Below are positions 10,404 through 19,300 of a stretch of 27,592 nt of DNA, piece by piece. This stretch comes from Botryllus schlosseri (lineage: Eukaryota; Chordata; Ascidiacea; Stolidobranchia; Styelidae). Location: assembly GCA_000444245.1 (NCBI GenBank), contig ATSW01122290.1, positions 1 through 27,592 on the forward strand, read 5' to 3'. The notes beneath the pieces were generated by a model. The model had not been told where the DNA came from. It saw only the letters and a list, made by a program, of their open reading frames with translations, and made no database searches. Position 1 is the stretch's first letter. Each line of letters starts with the position of its first letter. Position numbers and translations under genes: made by a program.

Positions 10404-10648
10404 CAGTGAATGATTCTTGTTAAATGTTCAACCAATCAATGGGATTGATATCGTTTTCTGATGCAAAAAATCTAGCAGGCGTTACTGGGTCAATCTTTAC
10501 AGCATCATTATAACCTAATCCGTGCGATTGAGGTGTTGGCTACTGCAATATAACTCGTTAATGGGGTCGAAATAGTTGGCAAAGCGACGAAAGATATTGA
10601 TTTTAAAGGCAGTATTATGTCCTTTGATTGCTCATTTGATACATTTAG

Positions 10649-12286
10649 CAGTGGCGGCTCGTGATAATATCGGGTGGTGGGGCAAGGGGTGTAAGCGATT
10701 TTAATTGTCTAAATGACGTCACAATAGTGTATTTCGACGTGAAAATGTGACTTCGTGGTGGTCACACACAGTATGTATGGGGTAAGCATGGTAAACAAGA
10801 CTTACGTATTTCAAATTACACGAAAGAAAATATGAAGTGCAGTAGTTCATACCTGCATATTTTAACGTTTGTATCAGTAGGCCTATTGCGCGCGGCGTGA
10901 TTTTATAGTTGGGAAAAAGTAAGACTGCGCTTTCCTCTCGCGTAAGACTAGATACGGGGACAATTTCCAGGCTGATAAGGGCCGAGTCGGGCGTAAAAAC
11001 ACAGCATATTCGTAAAAAATATTGAGGAATAGGCTGATCAAGTGACAGCTGTTAGCAGTTAGCCGTCATCGAAAACAAACTAGCTATCGCGCTTAACAGG
11101 GGGTTGTAAGCAAATGGCTTGAAGGCCATAATTTCACGGTGAAATTGACTTTGGAGAATATAAAATAAGGTAATTATTTGAATGCAAACCGATAATCTTA
11201 GTAAACTGTTTCATGAGATCATCATCTCATCACCTATATCAGTATGAAACACAGTTAGAATTAGCACGGACAAACACCGGCTTTTGCGTGAAATTCGCAA
11301 TCCGGTAGTTAGGCCTATATGTGTCAGATAAGCGTTCATTTCTACCCTACCCGACCTCGACATCGAAATTACTGCCCTAATCACTGAGTGTCAACCTTAG
11401 GACTTGGCACAGCGTTCGATACTAAATTCAAGACATACCGTCCAAAAGCTCATGACCGATCTAGGTACGGAGCATCGTTAAAATCAATAGAGACCAATAC
11501 CGGTTTTGTGTAAAATCTGTTAGCGATAAATGGCGAGTCGGCTCTCACTCGACTTCGGAAAGGAAATTACCAGCCCTAGTTCAGTGATAAACTTAAAACT
11601 TGATACAGCGTTCGATACCAACATTAAGACTTACTATGCCAAATGTCAAGACCGATCTCGGTATGGAACATCGTCAAAATCAATGGAGACCAATACCCGC
11701 TTTTGAGTAAAATCTATCTGCGATACATAGCGGATCGGCACACAGTCAACTTTGGAAACGAAATTATACTACCCTAAACTTCAAGTAGCAACCCTGAAAC
11801 TTGGGGCAGTGTAAAATACCACCATCACGACATAACATTCCAAGTTTCAAGAATTATCATGTTGCGAAACACCGTCAAAATCGACTTATACGAGCAAAGG
11901 TCAACTCAACGCATAGGACGGTAACATAGTTCAGGTACACATAATATTGTTACATCACATCTGGCAGGGCGACTCGCCAAGTTGCCCCGGTTGCTCGGCA
12001 ATTTGATGAATAAGAGAGAGTATAATTCACCGTTTCTTTGTTGTGAGCGGCTTTAAGAGAAAAGACAGTGAAAGCTTGTTATGAGCGCTACCGGGGCAAG
12101 CCCCGGCTAGGCATTTACAAAGCCAAAACACAGAATATAATTCTATTTTCGTATAGATTTCGCGATTTTCGCCGTGATTTCGGTATATATTGATTGCTAA
12201 GCATGTATAAATGGTAAATCATTGGTATTACACAGAATTTTAGGTGGGGCAATGCCCCAGTTGCCCTATAGGACGAGCCGCCACTG
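10649..12286. mobile_element. Second hAT element nested in the first (1638 bp)
   Basis: Terminal inverted repeats CAGTGGCGGCTCGT at both ends are followed by related 'GGGGCA' subterminal motifs. An exact 8-bp duplication ACATTTAG (10641-10648 and 12287-12294) flanks it. No transposase frame was found, so it is non-autonomous. It carries an internal tandem repeat (next entry). Confidence 0.9.
11401..11900. repeat. Imperfect tandem repeat, period about 196-201 bp, inside a hAT element
   Basis: Markers recur in order: GACTTGGCACAGCGTTCGAT (11401), AACTTGATACAGCGTTCGAT (11597) and AACTTGGGGCAGTGTAAAAT (11798). Between them lie repeated segments such as 'GACCGATCTAGGTACGGAGC / GACCGATCTCGGTATGGAAC' and 'AAATCAATAGAGACCAATAC / AAATCAATGGAGACCAATAC'. 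About two and a half units are readable; earlier sequence (from about 11210) may be another decayed unit. Confidence 0.8.
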
Positions 12287-12559
12287 ACATTTAGCGACGT
12301 TTAACCCTAGACTGCTCAGGTGGATTATCGTTACACGATCGCTCTGGTGGGGTCGATTAGACCCCATCAGTTAATATGCTTTTTGTCTTACCAATTTCGC
12401 TATACAGCTGTCTAATAACCTCTTGCATGACGTTATAACGATGCATCTTCCCTTTTTGAACCCTACTGTCTACCCATTGTAAAGTTCCGGCTGAGGCGTA
12501 ACACCAATACGCAAATGGTGATATGGGGTCAAACACCCCCCATCATTTAATTATAATAA

Positions 12560-12612
12560 CAAAGAAATAACAACAAGACAAGACAATACAATACAACAAT
12601 GCAACAGAGTAA
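12560..12612. repeat. CAA/CAAGA-rich low-complexity tract in the piggyBac end
   Basis: AACAACAAGACAAGACAATA and further degenerate CAATA/CAACAA units downstream of the transposase stop codon. Confidence 0.5.
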
Positions 12613-12634
12613 CAACGACAACAANAAAGTAGAT

Positions 12635-14242
12635 TCAATCCGAATCATCCGGCTCCATGCACTCTTGACATGTCACTATTTTCACAGAGTATGTTTGGCA
12701 GACNAATTCCCCACATTTTCCACTTTTCTCTGTTGTTTTCCGGTCTTATGCTCTACCGCAAAGACAGCATCTGCCACGTGCAGCTTTGGAGAGCTTTGCT
12801 GGTGGAATTGTACTGTCTTCTCCCGGAAAAATTCTTTTAGACGCGATTTTGTGCGGACGCGTAAGTGAGTATTTTTTTCTTTGCCTGGACACTGCATTTT
12901 TCTTTGTTAGGGTCAGNGCNATTTCNATTGCAAATCCTNTGTGTGTTTGTTTCNTCGNGCGGTTACATTTAGCCAGCAAAGATANTATATAGCCGTTGCA
13001 TGCAGACACAAGTTCATCAATCCAAAGAAGATNGTCAGAGGCCAGCNCTTACTATTGCGAGAACAGGAATAGTTTGCCACCATTCTGTCTGCCACGTCGA
13101 CGCCACCTTTTGTTTGATTATAAAATGTTATTATATCTGATTTCCGAGCGTCACCAGAGCTTTCATCAATTTTATCATCGTGATGCTGGCTGCTCACCAT
13201 GGTAAGAANTTTCTTTGAGCCTTTGCCCTTTGGAAGATATGACAGCAGTGTCATATATTTTTGAAATNCAAAANTGCTGCTGTACACCTCCCTCCCCCGC
13301 AGAGAAATNAACGCAGGAGGTATNTCTCNCTTGTTCTTTCAAAGGGTGCCAACTGCTGTCAGTTTATGGTCGTGAAGCAATGATGTCATCAAGGGTATAC
13401 TGGTGTACAAGTTATCGAATGTGATGTCTCGGCCAGATCCTGATATATCAGACACCAGCCGTGTCACTTCTTCTTTGGCCGAGTTGTCGACTTTGTACGA
13501 CCAGTCCAGTTACGTCCCGCAATAAATTTCAAAATTGTAGGTGTAGCAAGTCTTTGCATCACACAGGGCATGTAGTTTGATGCCATATTTTGCCGGTTCG
13601 TTTTGAATAACTGTCGGAAAGAACACCGTCCTCGAAACCCCCAAAGCATTTCGTCAATTGTCACAAATTCAGACAACACGTAATTTTTCTTGAAGGTGTT
13701 CAATATCATATCCGATATTGTTCAAATTTTCGCAAATTTGTCATGTTTTTTATCTTCGCGTGTGGTAATGTCATCAAGCCGAAGACATCGCAAAGTGAAT
13801 CGGAATCTTTCGCATGACATAGATATCAAAACTCATCAAGTGACAATCATGAGCTTTATGAACCCCAGCCAGAAGAAGAAGACCAATGACAGCTTCCATC
13901 TCCACCGAATTACTTGGCCCTATACCCTGCACTTCTCTTTGTAGTTTTGGGCTTCTTCAGGTGTCTTCTTGTTTGTAAATTCAACAAGTAAATCTATCAC
14001 TTGTGGTGTAAAGAAGAGCTTCCAATAATCAATGCAGTTATCAGCTTCTATAGTGCGGGCCCAGTGAGACCGGGTGAAAACTTTATCGTATTCGCTGCAC
14101 TTCGACTGGCAGTCGGAGCAGTCTTTCTCCAAAACGTGGTACCGTCTTTTCCTAACCACCCATCACTGCCAGCTTCACCTTCTTCAGGATTTTCTTGATC
14201 ATCTCGTAGACTGCAAGTGACAGAACCAATGCCAAGCAGCAA
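12635..14242 (-). pseudogene. piggyBac transposase, frame-broken
   Basis: Minus-strand segments in the right order but in different frames make up a piggyBac-type (DDE_Tnp_1_7) transposase. An N-terminal WLGKDGTTFWRKTAP segment (about 14160) is followed by DNCIDYWKLFFTPQVIDLL (about 14030). Next come VTIDEMLWGFRGRCSFRQ (about 13655-13600), holding the first catalytic Asp in TIDE, and FYNQTKGGVDVADRM (about 13120-13070), holding the last catalytic Asp. The C-terminal cysteine ribbon has CQTYSVKIVTCQECMEP ending in TGA at 12637-12635. Frame changes and several N bases separate these blocks, so no intact protein is encoded here. Some breaks could be sequencing or consensus errors, since the Ns lie in the C-terminal half. 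Confidence 0.85.
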
Positions 14243-14741
14243 CTAAAAGTCGAAATCCATCCGATCACAATGAGGAGATAATTACTTAGTCTGCCCACTA
14301 TACTTGCAAAATCAGACCCATGCGCAATCAATAGCTGATTGCGGCGAGGTATTAGCGATAATCAGCTAATGCTTTATTCCGAATGATAGTGTATAACACC
14401 ATTGAGGATTACATGTCTGGAAAGAACAATCCGACCGCACAAAAAATATGGCTCACATTTTTGTTCGCCTGGGGTCTTTTTGACCCCAACCTGAGCAGTC
14501 TAGGGTTAAGACGCCAATATATGTATTTCGGCATCGTGACATTATGTGGCCCGAGTCGTCGTTAGGTATCGCGTACATTAATATAGGCTATCACTTCATT
14601 GAAAGATAGGGTTTGAATTAGCAGTATGACGTAACGTGACGTCATGAGGTTCACGTTCGTGTTCACATAGAACCTTTCAACAAGGTTCGCGTTCACACGA
14701 ACCTGAACCTTTCAGAGGTTCACACCATCCCTAGTTCATGT

Positions 14742-15110
14742 CTTGGCAGCATGTTTGAATAGCTTAGCTGCACTTAATGAGTCATAATAGCCTACTCATA
14801 AAGGGTGTTCTCTGAAAATCGGTCATGTTACGAAGTTTCCGACCAAATTTTCGCCCGCTCAAGGCACAATGCGAATCAGATAGGAGGATGTCGAAACGAC
14901 CAAGTACTTGGTCTTTCAAACTAACATCAACCTCGACCAAATAATGTCCGATGTAATACTGCTCGTCGGGTCTTTCTCTATTTTGTTGTTGTTATCAAGA
15001 CAACGACGACGTTAGAACAGCGAGCCCAGATAAACGCCCGATAAGTACTACAGCCTTTTACAGGCCAGTACATAATTCTCGACTATACCACCGCCGATCG
15101 GACTAAATCA
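14742..15110. other. Intergenic stretch, nothing recognised
   Basis: No gene, terminal repeat or dispersed-repeat match seen. Confidence 0.5.
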
Positions 15111-15347
15111 CAGGGTTGTAATCAATGTCCCCTCTAATTTTTCACGAGTCTGCGCGCACTCACTGCGGGGTCCCTTGGACAACAGTGCGTAACGATAAAA
15201 AAAGGTCATCACTTCTGCTTTCTCGTGAGCGGCGACTTTGTCAGCGGTGCGCGGCGGCGCAGCTTAGAGGGAACATTGGTTGGAATGACTCGGCTCCGGC
15301 TCTCCCCCCGCTGCCTGACTCGGTGGTGAATTGAAATTGACTCGAGC
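15111..15347. mobile_element. GACTCGAG-rich element, copy C (decayed), with a nested MITE
   Basis: CAGGGTTGTAAT (15111-15122) and, after the nested MITE, GACTCGG...GACTCGGTGGTGAATTGAAA and TTGACTCGAG match the intact copy at 22257-22777 in the same orientation. Most of the interior and the far terminus are missing, so no target duplication can be read. Confidence 0.7.
15123..15278. mobile_element. CAATGTYCCCTCTAA MITE nested in copy C
   Basis: The left end CAATGTCCCCTCTAATTTTT and the inverted right end CAATGTTCCCTCTAAGCTGC form the TIR. The flanks GTTGTAAT (15115-15122) and GTTGGAAT (15279-15286) agree at seven of eight bases, an 8-bp hAT-type duplication. The interior is GC-rich (GCGCGCACTC, GTGCGCGGCGGCGC). 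No coding capacity. Confidence 0.8.
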
Positions 15348-15692
15348 TATAACTATAAAAGTAAGACTGAATTCGTTACAAACCTGCGACCAACGCTTTA
15401 TTCAGTGGAGTACAGAAGTACGACCGGTCTAAACTAAACAATGTAAGCTGTGTTCAATCGGCTCGCGATATTGCGCGTAGGAAACTCAACCAATTTCACG
15501 CAGGGGGAGCCCACACTGTAGGACGTAGGTCATTCTGCAACTTTACACAATCTACAAAGTTGGACAACCGACGAAGCTTCAGAGCTGGAAGCAAGCAGCC
15601 AACGCACAGCACATGCCGCCCCATTTCTAGTCGCTTTATTTTTTCTATACGATCTTCTTTACTTTTCATTCAGTGTGCATGCCTCCACTTTA

Positions 15693-15927
15693 CAGACTTA
15701 GACAACTAGATAATTCTAGTTGTCTAATTACACTAAATTAGAGCAAAATGCCAGTAATCTAATTCTGATCTAATTTAGAAAAGCTGAAAATTTTCTAGTT
15801 GTCCAAGTATATGCTTGGAGAACTAGATAATTCTAGTTTCTAATTTCACTAAATTAGAGCGAAATGCCGGTAATCTAATTCTAATCTAATTTGGAAAAAC
15901 TGAAAATTTTCTAGTTGTCTAAGTCTG
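15693..15927. mobile_element. Tandem-dimer MITE with CAGACTTAGACAACTAG ends
   Basis: The outer ends CAGACTTAGACAACTAGA and its inverse CTAGTTGTCTAAGTCTG bound two head-to-tail units of about 117 bp, starting at 15697 and 15814. Both units contain CACTAAATTAGAGC, AAATGCC and GTAATCTAATTCT. Flanks CCACTTTA (15685-15692) and CCTCTTTA (15928-15935) agree at seven of eight bases, pointing to a single hAT-type insertion of the dimer. No coding capacity. Confidence 0.8.
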
Positions 15928-15951
15928 CCTCTTTACATCGCCTAGGCCAAG

Positions 15952-16050
15952 GTGGGTGTCTGATTCCATAGACTACTTCAAGTCGCTTCGACACCTTCCT
16001 ATCTTTTCACTGTATCGCATTTTTGTGGTGTATTGAACCGATAAAAATTG
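15952..16050. repeat. Dispersed repeat, copy 2
   Basis: GGGTGTCTGATTCCATAGAC, CGCTTCGACACCTTCCTATC and TGTGGTGTATTGAA follow in the same order as in the copy at 3136-3260. It lies just past the PLEKHM2 polyadenylation signal. Confidence 0.5.
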
Positions 16051-16105
16051 CTAATAATCCATTGATGATCATGAACACCACTTTTCAATGAAACACTGTC
16101 GAATC

Positions 16106-16111
16106 TTTATT
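16106..16111 (-). promoter_or_regulatory. Polyadenylation signal AATAAA for PLEKHM2
   Basis: Plus-strand TTTATT, read as AATAAA on the minus strand, 263 bp past the PLEKHM2 stop codon. It is the first canonical signal found downstream. Confidence 0.5.
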
Positions 16112-16373
16112 ACGAAAGGCACTCAAATGGGACGGTAAGAGTTGGATAAAACGGCTTGTCACGCAAAATCACAAACATCATTCGCAGAACGCTAGCAAAA
16201 CCCGAGATCGAGCTTACCGTTCTGTTTCAGACAGTCATGCAAAACGCGACAAAGCAGATTAAAAACAAACGAGAAGAACCGGCACAGAAAATTGTATCTT
16301 GAACGTTGTTGATTGCACGCGACAAGGAAGACGTAAACGAAAGTTGAAAGCGCAGCATAATATACACAGAGTA

Positions 16374-19300
16374 TCAGATGAAAGTATAGTTTTCCGTGCT
16401 GCCGGACCTTCCCTGCAGCAGACTATCAGTCCGCGTCCACCGGCTGTCAAGCAACGCCCTCGCTTCTCGATAGTGCGTCAAATTACCGTCGCCATCATCG
16501 CAAAACGACGGGGCCTTCGAAAACGCGTCCAGCGCGCTTACGAAAGCTTCCAGCGAGTAAAGCGCGGGAAAAAACACGCCCCACTTTACGCATTGCGGCA
16601 TGCTAGAGTTTTTAAGCACCGTTAACTCGCACATTGTTGACGAGGCGTGGTCGGCGCGCACGGAGCGAATGTCTTCGCGGGCCGCCTTGGCTAAGGTTCG
16701 ACAAAAGCCGGTGTGGCGATCTTCGTGGCATAGCAGCAGAGTCTCGTCTGCTACTATTAAGCTGCACGGTACGAGAGCGTCGTGGTTTAGCATCTTCAAC
16801 ACGATGCCGTCGGTGCAGGCCTGCTGGTCGATTGTAGAAGACTGCGAAATAGCATGGGTTCAGCTATCAGCGCGGATCATAAATACACAAGTCGACACGC
16901 AGGGGGTGGTCAAACTAGTCAATTTTGGCAAAGGTAACGTAGTAACCATAAATTTCTACTAAAATACAAGCCTTACAAGGCTATTTCAGCGCATTCCATG
17001 TCCAGCGGCATATGCACATTGCACAAGGGTTGTTCAGATATTAAAAATTCTCAGGAAACTTCGGTCTTGAACTCCCAAATTATGGTTTAGTACAGGGGTG
17101 GGCAAACTACGGCCCATGGGCCGCATGCGGCCCGCAACATCTTTTGTACAGCCCGCGAAAGCCTCATGAAACATTGCAAAAGTATTGATCAAATGGGTAC
17201 TAAAATCAAAGCACTGTGGGTATAGTCGTTTAAACTTTTTCCTAATATATTTCAACATAATAAAGACGAGTTATATTCTTTCCGTAGTATTTTTTATTTT
17301 AATTTTATTGATGGCGCAATAGCCCGACCTCGAGGTCCATGTATTTTGGAAGGTTTCTATTGCTAAGCATCACAGAAAGTGAAACGTAAATGCCTCGATT
17401 CGGACCACGAGTGTGATATTACATTCGCTACAGGAGCAAGATCATTATTATTAGTGCTGTACTTGGAAGCCCGTTTCGAAAGTGTGTTAGATAGATTCGT
17501 TTTCGTCTGTGTAGAAGTATTGGTATTTATGACATTTATATATTGTAGAAGCGTGTTTAAAGGTAACGTGGTTATGATGCTGTCATCATTAAGTATTCTG
17601 GAGTTAGACCAAAAGTACAACCAGCAAATGTATGAACAAATCATTGCTCACAGACTCAATTGTAAGAATCGGGACACACGACCTTCATCCACGGCCACCT
17701 TATTAATTCTTGTGTACGTTATCATGTAATCAATGCTTGGTCTGTTTAAAATATACAAATACGTATATATAATATTTCCATGTTCTCGGTCACTATATAA
17801 TCAAATAGAATATCGGATTAGTGTTGAATATCGGATTCAAATGTTGAATGCGGCCCGCGAGCTCAAAAGTTCGCCCACCCCTGGTTTAGTACATAAAAAC
17901 AATTTTACAAGCGATTTTGGTCACCTTCATCGTAATCTTCCTTCCACGCAAAGCCCCCAAAGCAGGGCTGTAACCAAGTCACGAGGACATGAGTCGCAAG
18001 TCAATCTCACGTTTATAGTTTTGACTCGAGTCAAGTCGAGTCGTTGCTAATTCAACACCGAGTCAAGTCTGAGTCCAAGTCAGCGAGCAGAGGGTCGAGT
18101 TCGAGTCATGATAGCATGACTCCAGTCAGAGTCCAAGTCTTTGCGTTGACTGCTCAGTTTCTAGTTAAAGTCTTGTTAAACCCACTTTTTACAACTCCGG
18201 TGATATCGAATGACTCGCATTTAAAACATACTAATTTTCCACACTTTTAACAGTTTCTGGTCGCATTTTCAAGTACCAGTACCAATGGACAAAATCCCAA
18301 TACAGTCATCTCCCGGTTAAGTACGCAACTTGATCCTGAGTAGTTTGTGCGAACTTATGTGGTAGTGCGTGCTTAGCAGATATGTAGCTAAGCACAAATT
18401 TTGCATTTATATGTCATTGACGATACGTTGCCCAACAAAGTGCCTGTAGTTGAGGATCACTTACTGTGCCATGCCGCTTACAGGATCAAGCAGGACATGC
18501 TTCCGATCCCAAAAGCACTTTTGAATGCTTTCAGCGAAAACTGCGACAGGTGACGTTGGAAGCCATAAGCAGAAAAGAGTGCAAAATATGCACCAGATCA
18601 CTTTACACGACATGTTCAAGCATTGAACTATTGTTTAATTGACGTTCAAGTATTACATTTAATCCAGTTAATGTAGTTGCTGTTGAAATAAAAAAAAATG
18701 CTGAAAAAGTTGAACCCAGAATTTGTGAAGAATTGTTGCGTACTTATTTGGGATGCGAACTTAAACCGGTGCGTACTTAGCCGGTAGTTAACTGTAATGT
18801 GGTAACTTTACTATTCTCCGAAGTTACGATGAAATGTCTGTCTTGGCCGTCCCAGTCTCGAGTCATATGACTTGGTCCGAGTCACGCGCAATGACTCAAG
18901 TCCAAGTCGAGTCAACACACAGATTGACTCGAGTCGAGTCATTTCCGTATTTTGGGAAAATGACCCGAGTCAAGTCGAGTCATTACAACCCTGCATGTTA
19001 GTGACTAACAAAAATGACTCTAAAGAAGCTACCTGTTAAGAACTACTTCTTTACTGACCACCTTGGCGGCGACGGAGAAAACCCCCCCCCGGAAATTACC
19101 TGGTCCAGCGAAACGATCATGCAAAGGCACTGTAGCCATTCTGTGACTTCCATCACGCTGTACCCGTTCATCTCCAGCTTAGTGTCGCCTTGAAATTCAA
19201 TGACAAAATCCAGACCGGGCCCGTTCGACGAGTCCGGCGTTTTGATTCGCCTGCATCCGACGCAACGGCCCCCGGTAAGCTCGTAGCTGCCGGTCGGCTT

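Larger units (their letters stand above)
12301..14509. mobile_element. piggyBac element inserted at TTAA
   Basis: The left end TTAACCCTAGACTGCTCAGG and the inverted right end, TTAACCCTAGACTGCTCAGG, match exactly. TTAA sits at both outer edges (12301-12304, 14506-14509), the hallmark target duplication of piggyBac. Subterminal GGGGTC...GACCCC palindromes occur at both ends. The element carries a minus-strand transposase relic. It lies only six bases from the target duplication of the neighbouring hAT element. All unresolved N bases seen in the window fall inside it. Confidence 0.93.
10016..14733. mobile_element. hAT element split by two later insertions (4.7 kb nest)
   Basis: The ends TAGGGATGGTGTGAAC and, inverted, TAGGGATGGTGTGAACCTCT define the outer element. 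It is flanked by an exact 8-bp duplication GTTCATGT (10008-10015 and 14734-14741). Subterminal regions carry many copies of GGTTCRCGTTC in both orientations, as in transposase-binding arrays of hAT elements. Its own sequence is 10016-10640, a few bases near 12295-12300, and 14510-14733, under 1 kb in total, with no transposase frame. The rest is the hAT element at 10649-12286 and the piggyBac element at 12301-14509. Confidence 0.9.

Noticed and set aside
16299-16962. Plus-strand open frames of 108 and 120 codons
   Set aside because: They are antisense shadows of the last PLEKHM2 exon.
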